A stretch of 64,000 bases of DNA from Hyphomicrobiales bacterium (GTDB lineage: Bacteria > Pseudomonadota > Alphaproteobacteria > Rhizobiales > Rhizobiaceae): NCBI GenBank assembly GCA_900466945.1, contig UBNV01000016.1, positions 1 to 64,000 of the forward strand, read 5' to 3'. The position numbers and the translations under genes were made by a program. Under the pieces are notes generated by a model. The model saw nothing but the letters and a program-made list of their open reading frames with translations. It was not told the origin of the DNA and ran no database searches. Positions 8,470 to 17,459 of this stretch are shown in pieces. Numbering within the stretch: the first letter of the stretch is position 1; each line of letters begins with the position of its first letter.

Positions 8470-9039
8470 ATGCATTCGCGCGCAACGGCATGAATGGCCG
8501 AAAATGCAAAGGGTAATACAAGACACTGCGTACATGCGTGAGGCGAGGTCCTGAACGAATTCGGAGGGTCGCGTTCCATCAGGGCCCTGCGCAATCATGC
8601 CCGAGGTTGCCAATCGCGAAGTCACACCGCACTCCAGACGTGTCCTTCTCTGGCTGCGCTAGTCGCCAAGCCGGAGCAGGATCGGTGTCGCAATAAACAC
8701 CGATGAAGACGCCGCGAAAAGACATCGAGCAATAGGGGCTTCGCGAAACTCTCAACCGCACTCTCACTCCAGATCACAAGCAGAATACTGTTGTTAACCG
8801 TTCTTAAGCGGCCTTCTATAAAATCCTATACTTGCTCTGGTGCATAAATTACCAAAATTTTTTTTAATATTTAGCGGGTGTGACGGGACTCCCACCCTTG
8901 CTTGGCACCATGCTGCCGTACTTGCTTCATTCCAAGCATTCAACTTGCACCCGAAATAATGAATATTGTAATATACTGGTACTTGACACTTTTAGTTCAA
9001 CCCAACTAGAAGCAATCAGACAGGACAGATGATCTCGAT
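8470..9039. other. Intergenic region with AT-rich block
   Basis: No convincing gene was found. An AT-rich block (about 8815-8875, with a run of T) and a second at 8955-9005 precede the tetR gene. A TTGACA hexamer near 8991 and the partly symmetric TTGA...TCAA pair around it could form the tetR promoter and operator. Confidence 0.4.
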
Positions 9040-9654
9040 ATGACTATCTCGCCGACCCGTGACCGGATTATCGAAGTAGCAGATGACCTTTTCTACAAGA
9101 GCGGCTTCGACGCAACCTCGTTCGCGGACGTTGCTGCTGCAGTGGGTATCCCGCGTGGCAATTTTTATCATCATTTCAAGACTAAGGACGCCATACTCGA
9201 GGCCGTGATTAAGCGCCGAATGGAGCGGACACGCGCGCTGCTGGGGAGATGGGAGATGGAAGCGTCCGATCCATTCGAGCGGGTCTTGTCTTTCATCCGC
9301 ACGCTGCTTACCCATCAGGCGGAAATCATGGCCTTTGGCTGCCCCAACGGCACATTGTGTTCCGAACTCGCCAAGTTTGGTCATGTCGCACACGGGCGCG
9401 CCGTTGAGATCCTCCGCCAATTCCGTGAATGGCTTGCGGAGCAGTTCCGGGCGCTTGGTGCTGGCGACCGCGCCGATGTTCTGGCGATGCGTCTACTGTC
9501 TTGGTCGCAGGGAGTGTCTGTGATGGCAACGGCGTTCCGCAACGCAACCTTCATCCGCGACGAGGTGGCTGAAGTGGAGATGTGGCTAATGACTTGGGCG
9601 AACCCTTCCTCACGTAGTCAACAAAAGTTCCCCGAACTATGTCACCCGCTTTGA
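9040..9654 (+). CDS. TetR/AcrR-family transcriptional regulator
   Basis: A 204-residue regulator. The N-terminal HTH is clear (RDRIIEVADDLFYKSGFDATSF; VGIPRGNFYHHFKTKDAILEAV, residues about 6-55). The ligand-binding domain has the CPNGTLCSELAK signature of the subgroup that often controls oxidoreductase or efflux genes. It stands alone, converging on the kinase gene with 36 bp between stops. The target gene is not evident; autoregulation through the AT-rich upstream region is likely. Confidence 0.85.
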   Translation: MTISPTRDRIIEVADDLFYKSGFDATSFADVAAAVGIPRGNFYHHFKTKDAILEAVIKRRMERTRALLGRWEMEASDPFERVLSFIRTLLTHQAEIMAFGCPNGTLCSELAKFGHVAHGRAVEILRQFREWLAEQFRALGAGDRADVLAMRLLSWSQGVSVMATAFRNATFIRDEVAEVEMWLMTWANPSSRSQQKFPELCHPL

Positions 9655-9690
9655 AGTTCGAGGCTCTGATAGCGCGATAGACACCCTGGC

Positions 9691-11151
9691 TCAGACATGC
9701 CCAAAGGGCTCTGTATCTGCGTCTTCGAGTGAGGACCACACGGGCGCAGATGCCGTCGCTCCTCTGACGCGCACAACGGTCACTGAACAGGGGGCGGAGG
9801 CCGCAACCTCACCTGACACGCTGCCAGTGAGGGATCGCAAGGTCGAATTGGGACGCGCGCCCATCACCACGTGATCGACGTTGTTGTCGCGGGCGAAAGT
9901 CAGGATTGCCTGCGCTGGCGAGACGGCTTCTAGCACGTGGTAGGTGATGTCGCCTTCCTCCGCGCCAAGTGGGGCGGACCACTGCTTGAGTGCCGCAAGC
10001 CGCAGGACGTGTTTGCTGTTGCCCTCCGCGTCGAGATTATCGTCGAGCGCAATCCGCGCAATCTTCATGACGTTGACGCAGGCGATTCGCGCATGCGGCG
10101 AGTTCCTGATGATCCTTCGTGCGGTCTCGCGCAGCGCTTCGGCCAGTTCCTGGCTTGCTGCATTGAGGTCGATCGCCACCATCACGATTGGAGCCGAAGC
10201 GAGGATGGCTGCGGCACCTCTCGGCTTGATCAACTCGATCGGGTCAGGGTTGAGCATGCGCTTGATAACCTTGCGCCAGGGATCGCGGCTCGTTTTCTCT
10301 GCCCGGGCCGTGAGCCGCACCTGGTAGAGATCAGCAAGATCGAGTGCCAATTGCGCCGCCGACTGATAGCGCCGCGCCGGGTCCACTTCCAAACAGCGCA
10401 GGATGATTTCCTGGCAGGCTTTTGAGACCATGGGATTGAGCTCGCGGGGTGGCGGCGGATCCCACCAGAGGCGCTTCTTGAGCCCATTCATCCGCTGCGG
10501 ATCGCCAAAGGGGCGTCGGCCGGTAGAGAAGAAGTACATCAATACGCCAAGCGCGAAGAGGTCGGAGCGAAAGTCGGAGCGCACCCCCAGGATCTGTTCC
10601 GGCGCCATATAGGGGGCCGTGCCATACGGCAGGCGGAATTCCTCGTCCATCAGGTCGGGCAGCTCCAGATGGCGGGCGAGACCGTAGTCGACCAGTACGG
10701 CCTCGCCCGTTTCCCGGAAAAGAACGTTGGACGGCTTGATATCGAGATGAACGACCTTCTGCCGGTGCAAGTCAGTGAGTGCGGTCGCGATTCTGCCTGC
10801 GATATCGATCACCTCCGGCTGCGAACAGGGCAGGCGCTCGAGCAGCGGATAGAGCGATCTGCCCGGCAACCTCTCGACGACGATATAGGGCTGCTTCGAG
10901 AAGTCGCCGCGGGCCACGAACCGGGGCACATGCGGCCCGCTGATCCTGGGCAGCATCATCAGTTCCATCTCGAAGCCGACAATGGTTGCCGGATCCGTTC
11001 CCGATCCGATCCGAGGCACCTTCATCAGCAGTGGACCCGGATGATCGGGATGCGTGACCTGGAAGAGCTTGGCCATGCCACCGGTATGGGCGAGCTTGCC
11101 GAGTGCAAATCCGTCGACGACGTCGCCCTCTTCGATCCAGGTTCTTGCCAT
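9691..11151 (-). CDS. Ser/Thr protein kinase fused to a universal stress protein domain
   Basis: A 486-residue two-domain protein. Residues about 10-280 form a Hanks-type kinase: HTGGMAKLF in the glycine loop, Lys44 (LLMKVPR), catalytic HLDIKPSN (Asp137, Asn142), metal-binding DYG (155-157, replacing DFG) and MAPEQ in the activation segment. Residues about 318-470 form a UspA-like domain (PIVMVAIDLN; VDHVVMGARP; APCSVTVVRV), with an imperfect nucleotide-binding glycine pattern. No transmembrane or PASTA segment is seen, so it is probably cytosolic. It is the second gene of a pair with a metallophosphoesterase 27 bp upstream, which suggests a phosphorylation/dephosphorylation or nucleotide-signalling module. 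Substrate unknown. Confidence 0.88.
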   Translation of the reverse strand: MARTWIEEGDVVDGFALGKLAHTGGMAKLFQVTHPDHPGPLLMKVPRIGSGTDPATIVGFEMELMMLPRISGPHVPRFVARGDFSKQPYIVVERLPGRSLYPLLERLPCSQPEVIDIAGRIATALTDLHRQKVVHLDIKPSNVLFRETGEAVLVDYGLARHLELPDLMDEEFRLPYGTAPYMAPEQILGVRSDFRSDLFALGVLMYFFSTGRRPFGDPQRMNGLKKRLWWDPPPPRELNPMVSKACQEIILRCLEVDPARRYQSAAQLALDLADLYQVRLTARAEKTSRDPWRKVIKRMLNPDPIELIKPRGAAAILASAPIVMVAIDLNAASQELAEALRETARRIIRNSPHARIACVNVMKIARIALDDNLDAEGNSKHVLRLAALKQWSAPLGAEEGDITYHVLEAVSPAQAILTFARDNNVDHVVMGARPNSTLRSLTGSVSGEVAASAPCSVTVVRVRGATASAPVWSSLEDADTEPFGHV

Positions 11152-11178
11152 GTCCGCCCCCCTTCTCAGCTTGACTCG

Positions 11179-11919
11179 TCAGCGTCCCCGATAGAGACGT
11201 TGGGCAAGCCCCTCCGGCAGCGAGGCCGCGCGGATGGCGGAAGCCGCACCGTCAATATCATAGGCTGTCCAGCGAAAGGAAAGCTCGCAAGCGGCCGTGT
11301 CGTAAAGTGCCCAGCCGGCCGCCGGATTGCCGTCGCGGGGCTGCCCGACTGAACCAATGACGGCGAGCCAGCGTCGCGGGGGGCCGACGGGAATGCCGAT
11401 ATCGGAGGTCGGGATGAATTTGGTGATCTTGCTGCCGAAACCCTGGCCGTAAAGGGCGGGGCTGTGCACATGGCCGCAGAAGGCGAGCCGCTCCTTACAG
11501 CCGCGAAAATGTGCCTGGGCCGAGGCGCTGTCCGTCACATAGGAAAAACGAGCCGGCGCAGAGCCATCGGCATGCACGTAAAGCCGATCCTCGTCGATGA
11601 CAGATAGGGGTAGCTTTGTCAGAAAGCTGCGATGCTTGGGCTCGAGTTCAATCCGCGTCCAGTCGACGGCGATACCCGCCGAAGAGTTCATGGCATAGGA
11701 CGGGTCGCTGATTGCCTGGTCGTGATTGCCGCGCACTATCACGGCACCGTTGGCCATCAGGTCCATGCACTTTTCAACGCACCAGCGTGGGTCGCCGCCG
11801 TAGCCGACAATGTCGCCGAGGATTACGATCCGTTCAGCGCCCTGCCGGGCGGCTTCAGCCAGCACGGTCTCGAAAGCCTGGCGATTGCCATGGATATCCG
11901 ACAGTATCGCGATTTTCAT
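11179..11919 (-). CDS. Calcineurin-like metallophosphoesterase
   Basis: A 246-residue YfcE/ApaH-like phosphoesterase. Metal-binding motifs are intact: DIHGN (residues 8-12), GDIVGYGGDP (about 36-45), GNHD (about 64-67) and a C-terminal GHVHSPALY. Such enzymes hydrolyse phosphodiesters, diadenosine polyphosphates or phosphoproteins. The gene leads a two-gene minus-strand unit with the kinase-USP gene, a context favouring a signalling phosphatase over a housekeeping phosphodiesterase, though substrate class cannot be settled from sequence. Confidence 0.85.
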   Translation of the reverse strand: MKIAILSDIHGNRQAFETVLAEAARQGAERIVILGDIVGYGGDPRWCVEKCMDLMANGAVIVRGNHDQAISDPSYAMNSSAGIAVDWTRIELEPKHRSFLTKLPLSVIDEDRLYVHADGSAPARFSYVTDSASAQAHFRGCKERLAFCGHVHSPALYGQGFGSKITKFIPTSDIGIPVGPPRRWLAVIGSVGQPRDGNPAAGWALYDTAACELSFRWTAYDIDGAASAIRAASLPEGLAQRLYRGR

Positions 11920-12787
11920 GTCCTTCGTCAGCCCTCCCCGCTACGTCGGTCGGCTGCACCATAAAGCGCATTACCCGACCCTGCTATTGGCCGGAAGACG
12001 AAGGCAGCCCGATGTCTTCAGGTTTCAGCGAAGGCGGTGTAGTTTCCCACGAATTATATAAGGTTCTGGTGTGCTCCCCCAAGGCTGCTCTAAGACTCAG
12101 CGGTCATTCCTGTAGGAAACGCTGAAGCCATCTGTGCGACTAGTCGCTTGTCTCCTGCAGCACCATCTCAAATTGTGACGGCCAGCACCTCAGCGTTCAC
12201 CGGCCGACCGAAGACCACCCCATGCTGGAGATTCAGCCCACATACGCCGAGCGGCAGCTTTTGGAAAATCTTGCCGACCACGTGAACGACCGGAAGGACG
12301 GCGCAAAGCTGCCACGCGTTCATGCCCGCCTCGCCTCCGGCTTGGCGCACCCGAACGGGGATAATTGCCGCTCTCTCGTGATGTTATGTCGGTCCAAAGC
12401 CAGGGCACAGGGATGGCATCCACGGTCGCTCGCGGCAGGAAAACAGAGGGAAATCAAGGGCGGTTTTGTTAAGCCCCAAAAATCAGGTAAGAATCCAGGT
12501 TCTCCAGGCGGGCCATTTCAGGCCGGTTTTTCGGTGAAAATCAGCGACTATTTCTCACAGAAAAAAGCGTCGTCTTTTCAACAACTTGAGCAATCCCGGC
12601 TACTGTTCTTCAGTCCATCCGTCGTTCCGAAACGGGTCTCGCGAAAATTGGCTGGGGACCCACGCGCGATACTTGCAAAACCATGAAGCCAGTCCGCCTC
12701 TGCCGCGTTTACGACAGAAGCGAACGTCTTTCATGAAACGTTGGGCATCAATGACCGCAAGGCCGAGAAATTTGGCTGACGCGAATT
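11920..12787. other. Non-coding stretch carrying repeat copy A
   Basis: No supported gene. The right-hand part is the dispersed repeat (12359-12661). Open frames through it (for example 12222-12686 on the plus strand) cross the repeat and are not conserved in its second copy, so they are not called. Confidence 0.5.
12359..12661 (+). repeat. Dispersed ~300-bp repeat, copy A
   Basis: Matches 26389-26690 in the same orientation at roughly 80% identity by eye, including one uninterrupted 38-base identical block (12412-12449 with 26445-26482). It lies 126 bp beyond the 3' end of iolG and marks the left edge of the rhizopine module. It contains no plausible transposase frame and could be a MITE-like or IS-derived remnant. 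Confidence 0.8.
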
Positions 12788-13783
12788 CTAAGCCATGCTG
12801 ATACGCTGTCCGGACCGAACACTCTCAAGCGCTGCATCTGCCAATTCCAGAGCAAGCAGACCATCTTCGCCACTGGGCGAAATTGGAGCACCGCTTTCAA
12901 TTGCTGCAATGAAGCCAGCGATCTCATTAGCATAGGCTTCGGTGTATCTGGTCATGAAGAAGTCGTGGAGCGGCGGGCGGATGTAGCCGTCGGCCGTCGC
13001 GACCTCGATTGAGATGGGTCGCTGGTTTTCCGCAGAGGCCGAGCCTTTCGAGCCATGGACTTCGATGCGCTGGTCGTAGCCGTAAGTGGCGCGACGGGAA
13101 TTGGAGATCACCGCCTGGCGACCCGTTGCAGTTTCGAGGATGACGGTCACGCTGTCAAAGTCGCCGGCGGCCCCGATCTCTGGATCGACGAGGACAGCGG
13201 CGTGGGCGGAAACGGACGAGATCGCCTCGCCGTCCAACAGGAACCGGGCCATGTCGAAATCGTGGATCGTCATGTCGCGGAAGATCCCGCCGGAGCGGGC
13301 GATATAGTCGAGCGGCGGCGGACCGGGATCGCGCGAGGTGATCGTGATCATCTCGACCTTACCAATGCGGCCATCATCGATCGCCTGTTTGACCGCCATG
13401 AAGTGCGGATCGAAGCGTCGGTTGAAGCCGACCATCAGTTTGGCCTTCGTCTGCTTGACCACGTCGATGCAGGCCTTGACCCTGACAACGTCGAGATCGA
13501 CGGGCTTCTCGCAGAAAATCGCTTTGCCGGCCCGAGCAAAGCGATCGATCAGGTCGGCATGGGTATCCGTCGGTGTGCAGATGATGACCGCATGAATGTC
13601 GCAGGCTGCTTCGATGTCATCAATCGTGCGAACCTCGGCACCGTATTGAGCGGCGATTGACTGGGCGGCCGCTGGAAATGCATCGGCGACTGCGACCAGT
13701 TTCGCATCGGGATTGCTGCTCACCGCCTTGGCGTGGACGCGGCCAATCCGGCCCGCGCCGAGTAGGGCGAAATTCACTGTCAT
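12788..13783 (-). CDS. iolG: Inositol 2-dehydrogenase-type Gfo/Idh/MocA oxidoreductase
   Basis: A 331-residue NAD(P)-dependent oxidoreductase. The Rossmann glycine motif GAGRIGRVHA is at 9-18, EKP at 92-94 (catalytic lysine), and GGIFRDMTIHDFDM (about 165-178) carries the conserved Asp/His pair of inositol dehydrogenases. It should oxidise an inositol, or the ketone precursor formed from scyllo-inosamine, to an inosose. It is the last gene of the minus-strand arm (mocD-mocE-mocF-panB-like-iolG). A second family member is encoded at 25.2-26.3 kb in the other arm, so ring oxidation here may need two enzymes or two substrates. Confidence 0.8.
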   Translation of the reverse strand: MTVNFALLGAGRIGRVHAKAVSSNPDAKLVAVADAFPAAAQSIAAQYGAEVRTIDDIEAACDIHAVIICTPTDTHADLIDRFARAGKAIFCEKPVDLDVVRVKACIDVVKQTKAKLMVGFNRRFDPHFMAVKQAIDDGRIGKVEMITITSRDPGPPPLDYIARSGGIFRDMTIHDFDMARFLLDGEAISSVSAHAAVLVDPEIGAAGDFDSVTVILETATGRQAVISNSRRATYGYDQRIEVHGSKGSASAENQRPISIEVATADGYIRPPLHDFFMTRYTEAYANEIAGFIAAIESGAPISPSGEDGLLALELADAALESVRSGQRISMA

Positions 13784-13806
13784 CGTCTTGTCTCCTATCG
13801 GCTCGG

Positions 13807-14601
13807 TCAGCCGTTGATCATGGTTGTGAAGCGGGCAAGCTCGTGCGCTGGCAAACCGACATTGTGTCGGTCGGCGGGATAGGCGCCGCTTTCGACGTCC
13901 TGGCGGAATTCGCGGAAGGCGGCGATCCGCTCTTGCTGAAGGCGGTCATACTCGGCCGCAAAGTTGCGGTAGGTTTTGGCGTGGCGCGGAACGTGACCAC
14001 GGGTCTGACCGAGCACGTCATCGGCAAAGAGGTACTGTGCATCACAGCCGGCGCCCGCGCCCATCGAGATCATGAAGAGCGAGGTCTTCGCGCTGATGAG
14101 TGCGGCGACCTCGGCGGGGACAACCTCGATCTCTGCGGCGAAAGCACCAGCCTCTTCCAGTGCTTGCACCGCCATCCAAATGGACAGTGCGCTGTCGGCC
14201 GTCTTGCCGACGGCCTTGAAGCCGCCGGTCCAGGTGGCCTTGGAGGGGATGAGGCCGACATGACTGCAGACCGGGATCCCTTCGTCGCGCAGCCTGCGAA
14301 TGATGCCGAGACTGGCCGCACAATAGACGGCGTCACCACCTGCCCGAATAGCATGGAAGGCCGCCCGGAGATAGTCTTCCGCCGTGACGAAGTCGCCATA
14401 TTCCAGGCCGGGGACAGCAAAGACGGTGGGCGCCGCTTCACGGAAGGCAGGGCCTAGCAAGGCCGGGGGGACGGAGACCATTTCGATGCCGGCTTTCTCG
14501 GCGGCCTCTGCCTCCTCGAGTGTGACGACACGCAGCATGCTCAGTTGCCGCTTGCCCTTGAGCGCCAGGATATCGGCGACGGTGGGACGGTTGGATTTCA
14601 T
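13807..14601 (-). CDS. Divergent PanB-family (ketopantoate hydroxymethyltransferase-like) protein
   Basis: A 264-residue TIM-barrel protein of the PanB superfamily: PVCSHVGLIPS (110-120) matches PanB's GHxGLTPQ, GGFKAVGKT (126-134) matches GGYKVQGR, EVVPAEVA (159-166) matches ECVPxELA, and GAGAGCDAQYLF (181-192) matches the IGAGxxxDGQ region. However, PanB's DSLG metal-binding motif is replaced by PPALLG (45-50), its second Asp region by FAVPGLEYGDF, and its VKIEG lysine segment by VYCAAS. Ordinary ketopantoate synthesis is therefore unlikely. It lies between the ferredoxin reductase and inositol dehydrogenase genes, so a role in C1 transfer or in a rhizopine-derived intermediate is inferred. 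Start ATG 14601 follows AGAGGAAGA. Confidence 0.75.
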   Translation of the reverse strand: MKSNRPTVADILALKGKRQLSMLRVVTLEEAEAAEKAGIEMVSVPPALLGPAFREAAPTVFAVPGLEYGDFVTAEDYLRAAFHAIRAGGDAVYCAASLGIIRRLRDEGIPVCSHVGLIPSKATWTGGFKAVGKTADSALSIWMAVQALEEAGAFAAEIEVVPAEVAALISAKTSLFMISMGAGAGCDAQYLFADDVLGQTRGHVPRHAKTYRNFAAEYDRLQQERIAAFREFRQDVESGAYPADRHNVGLPAHELARFTTMING

Positions 14602-14626
14602 CGGATCTTCCTCTGGCGCCTTGCGC

Positions 14627-15847
14627 CTACAAAAGGGATTTCAGTTTGACGGAGGGGTCAGCAAGCGCTGCAGGATCCGGATGTGCCCGCCTTGCAACCA
14701 GCATTTCCGCGAGGCGAATGTCGCGCGCGACCGCTCCTCCGGGCCCAAGGCCGCTCGCCGCCAGGAGGCGTCCGTCGGCATCGAGATGGAAGAGGATTTC
14801 GGCCGCAATCGAGACCGAGCGGGAGACTGTTGCGGTCGCGCCATCCGACAGTCCGGCCACCTGCAGCGTCAGGTCGTACTGATCCGACCAGAACCACGGA
14901 ACAGCATCGAAGGCCTGTGCCTTGCCCAGCATGTTCGCGGCCGCGACGTTGCCCTGTTCCTGGGCGTTGCGCCAGGATTCGAGCCGCACCCGCCGCCCTC
15001 CATAGACTGCGACCGGATAGGAACAGCAGTCGCCTGCGGCAAGGATGTCGGTATCACTCGTTCGGAGATGGTCATCGACTGCTATGCCGTTTTCGAGAGC
15101 CAGTCCCGCCTGCCCCGCAAGCGCCGTGTTGGGCTCGGCGCCGATACCGACCACGAGCGCATCGGCGTCGATCCGGCGGCCGTCGGTGAGCGCGATGCTG
15201 ACTGACGTATCGCTCTCGGTGATGGTCTCGATGCCCACACCACAAATGATGTTCACACCCTCCGCTTGATGTCGCGTCTGCAGCGCGAGCGCCAATGGCT
15301 CGGGAACACCGCGCCGCAGGACACGCGGCTGGACCTCGATCAGCGTCACCATGGCTCCGAGTGCGCGCCCCATGGCCGCAAGCTCCAGGCCGATAAAGCC
15401 GCCGCCGAGAATGGCGAGGTGCTGGCCGTCTCGCATGACCTGCCGGATGGCTGCTGCCTGCTCGACGGTTCTCAGAACGTGGACGCGCGTCCCATACTCC
15501 AATCCTGGCAGTCGACGCGGCGAGGCGCCTGTTGCCAGGAGAAGACGCTCATAGGAAAGCGAATCCCCGTCGCCGAGTGCAAGCGTGTGGCCAGCCGTAT
15601 CGATGGCCGAGACATTGCGCCCCCGAAACAGGGTGATGCCGGCCTCGGCAAATCGGGCCTCGGCAACAATCGGCCGTACGCTTTCGGCCTCCGCACCCGT
15701 CTTCGACAAGGGCGGCCGCTCATAGGGCAGATGGGTCTCATCGCCAATCAAGGTGACGGTTCCCTGATATCCCTGCTCGCGCAATGCGAAAGCAGCGCGC
15801 ACGCCCGCCTCGCCCGCCCCGACGATCACCATGCCGGAAGAGCCCAT
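14627..15847 (-). CDS. mocF: Ferredoxin reductase of the demethylase system (MocF-like)
   Basis: A 406-residue FAD/NAD(P)H-binding ferredoxin reductase like those of dioxygenase and P450 systems. FAD motif VIVGAGEAGVRAA (7-19), LPYERPPLSK (about 40-49), NAD-binding LGGGFIGLELAA (about 147-158) and TSDTDILAAGDCC (about 268-280) are all present, followed by the C-terminal interface domain. It would pass electrons from NAD(P)H to the Rieske ferredoxin encoded immediately upstream (2 bp apart). In R. leguminosarum rhizopine catabolism, mocDEF is a published ferredoxin-oxygenase complex; the gene order here (D, E, F) supports that assignment. Confidence 0.82.
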   Translation of the reverse strand: MGSSGMVIVGAGEAGVRAAFALREQGYQGTVTLIGDETHLPYERPPLSKTGAEAESVRPIVAEARFAEAGITLFRGRNVSAIDTAGHTLALGDGDSLSYERLLLATGASPRRLPGLEYGTRVHVLRTVEQAAAIRQVMRDGQHLAILGGGFIGLELAAMGRALGAMVTLIEVQPRVLRRGVPEPLALALQTRHQAEGVNIICGVGIETITESDTSVSIALTDGRRIDADALVVGIGAEPNTALAGQAGLALENGIAVDDHLRTSDTDILAAGDCCSYPVAVYGGRRVRLESWRNAQEQGNVAAANMLGKAQAFDAVPWFWSDQYDLTLQVAGLSDGATATVSRSVSIAAEILFHLDADGRLLAASGLGPGGAVARDIRLAEMLVARRAHPDPAALADPSVKLKSLL

Positions 15848-15848
15848 C

Positions 15849-16163
15849 TCAGCCGACCTGAATGAAGACGCGGCCGCCTTCGACCTTGACCGGATAGGTC
15901 TTCAGGTTGACGCAGACAGGAGCCCCCTTGGCCTCGCCGGTCTTGTAGTTGAAGCGACCATTGTGTTTCGGACATTCGATGATGTCGTCCATGACGAGAC
16001 CGTCTGCCAGATGCACGTTTTCATGGGTGCAGTGGCCAGCCGTCGCGTGGTAACTATCCTCCGGGCTTCGATAGATGGCGAAGCTCTTGCCGTCGTGATC
16101 GAAGCGGATGACATCCTCTTCGTCGATCTCATCCCTGTCGCAGACGTCGATCCAGTTGCTCAT
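15849..16163 (-). CDS. mocE: Rieske [2Fe-2S] ferredoxin (MocE-like)
   Basis: A 104-residue soluble Rieske ferredoxin. Cluster ligands are Cys45 and His47 (GHCTHENVHLADG), then Cys64 and His67 (ECPKHNGRFN). The length is that of a free-standing electron carrier, not an oxygenase subunit. It lies between the oxygenase and reductase genes and should shuttle electrons to MocD. In the published rhizopine model, MocE is the ferredoxin component. Confidence 0.88.
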   Translation of the reverse strand: MSNWIDVCDRDEIDEEDVIRFDHDGKSFAIYRSPEDSYHATAGHCTHENVHLADGLVMDDIIECPKHNGRFNYKTGEAKGAPVCVNLKTYPVKVEGGRVFIQVG

Positions 16164-16206
16164 CGGGTTCTCCTCCCCAAATTCTTGGTTGTCTCGGTAA
16201 CCGGCG

Positions 16207-17298
16207 TTACTCTGCCGCCGGTGCCATGGCCTCGTTATGGAAGTCCTCGCGGTAAGGCTTGGCTGTCAGTGGCAGTTCGCGCTTGAGGAAGTAGTCCTCG
16301 TTGCGGAGCTGGCGCAGGAAGGCGGGGATCATCTCGCGGTATCCGTCGAGGATCGACGGGTTTGGCGCAGGAAGATCGTCCTTGATCATCGCGTGCAATT
16401 TCGGCAACGCGTGATAGGGCACCATCGGGAACATGTGGTGCTCGACGTGATAGTTCATGTTCCAGTAGATGAACCGGCTGATCGGGTTCATGTAGACCGT
16501 GCGGCTGTTCAGACGGTGGTCGATCACATTGTCAGCAAGACCACCATGCTGCAGGAGCCCGGTCATGACATGGTGCCAGGCCCCATAGAGGCGCGGCAGG
16601 CCGACCAGCATCAGCGGCAGGATCGAACCGAGGTAGACCGCGAGCGCCACCGTCGCAACGTAGATCGCAAGCCACACGCGGGCTGCAAAAATGGCCTTGG
16701 GCTGCTCGGTCTCCGGCACAAAAGTCTTTTCTTCGGCGCTGATAATGCCGAAGGCATTGCGCACCATGTCGACCATTGCGTGCCAGGCGTCCAAGAGACC
16801 AAAGAAGTTGAGAACCAGGCGCAAGAGATCCGGCGGGCGCATGACCGCGATTTCCGGATCACGACCGACAATGACAGTGTCCGTGTGATGGCGCGTGTGG
16901 CTCCAGCGCCAGGTGACCGGGTTGCGCATGATCATGAAACAGGCGATCTGATAGACGACCGTGTTCATCCACATGGTCTTGAAGGCCGTGCCGTGGCTGC
17001 ATTCATGCCAACGGCTATCGGATGCGGACCCGTAGAGCACTCCGTACGCAAGGAAGAACGGGATCGCCCAGAGGCTGCCCCAGAAGTAGATGCCGAAGCC
17101 CGCGAGCACGATCATCGATCCCAGCCAGATCGCGGTATCGCGAATGGCCGGTCCATCTTCCCGTTTCATCAGCTCCTTCATCTGCTTGCGCGGAACGTCC
17201 GTATGGTACCACTCGGCCGCCGAAAGGCCGTTGGCCACGGCTGCCTGGGCGTCGCGTCCCAGCAGACTGTAATCTCTCTTGCTCGCTAGCCTCGCCAC
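16207..17298 (-). CDS. mocD: Membrane di-iron oxygenase, fatty-acid-desaturase fold (MocD-like rhizopine demethylase)
   Basis: A 363-residue integral membrane oxygenase with the three histidine boxes of the desaturase/alkane-hydroxylase superfamily: HECSH (98-102), HTRHH (134-138) and HVEHH (284-288), plus membrane segments at about 58-92, 110-125 and 205-240. It probably starts at GTG 17298 behind GGAGGATATC. With MocE and MocF it forms a three-component system; in rhizobia, mocDEF is linked to conversion of 3-O-methyl-scyllo-inosamine to scyllo-inosamine, which releases a one-carbon unit. It is the first gene of the minus arm, with its promoter shared against lacI. Confidence 0.85.
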   Translation of the reverse strand: MARLASKRDYSLLGRDAQAAVANGLSAAEWYHTDVPRKQMKELMKREDGPAIRDTAIWLGSMIVLAGFGIYFWGSLWAIPFFLAYGVLYGSASDSRWHECSHGTAFKTMWMNTVVYQIACFMIMRNPVTWRWSHTRHHTDTVIVGRDPEIAVMRPPDLLRLVLNFFGLLDAWHAMVDMVRNAFGIISAEEKTFVPETEQPKAIFAARVWLAIYVATVALAVYLGSILPLMLVGLPRLYGAWHHVMTGLLQHGGLADNVIDHRLNSRTVYMNPISRFIYWNMNYHVEHHMFPMVPYHALPKLHAMIKDDLPAPNPSILDGYREMIPAFLRQLRNEDYFLKRELPLTAKPYREDFHNEAMAPAAE

Positions 17299-17397
17299 GA
17301 TATCCTCCTGCCTGTCCGGTTATCGCCGGACCAATTCGTTTGACGAATGCCAGAAGGAATATCGCGGATTTCATTCTGCTCAATGGGGCCTTGATAT

Positions 17398-17443
17398 ATT
17401 CTATCATTTCACATCATACTGCGGCCGATTAATGATGGAATGA
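17398..17443. promoter_or_regulatory. Candidate LacI-family operators between mocD and lacI
   Basis: ATTCTATCATTTC at 17398-17410 and the reverse-oriented AATGATGGAATGA at 17431-17443 share the element ATTC(C/T)ATCATT. The same element recurs on the other side of the lacI gene. The pair lies in the divergent mocD/lacI promoter region, just before the lacI start at 17460. Confidence 0.55.
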
Positions 17444-17459
17444 CATCAAGAGAGAGCTT

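Noticed and set aside
12222-12686. Open frame running through repeat copy A
   Set aside because: The second copy of the repeat has indels that break the frame, so it is not under coding constraint.
13807-14601. Calling the PanB-like protein a genuine pantothenate enzyme
   Set aside because: Key metal-binding motifs are replaced and the neighbourhood is a cyclitol demethylation operon with no panC or panD.
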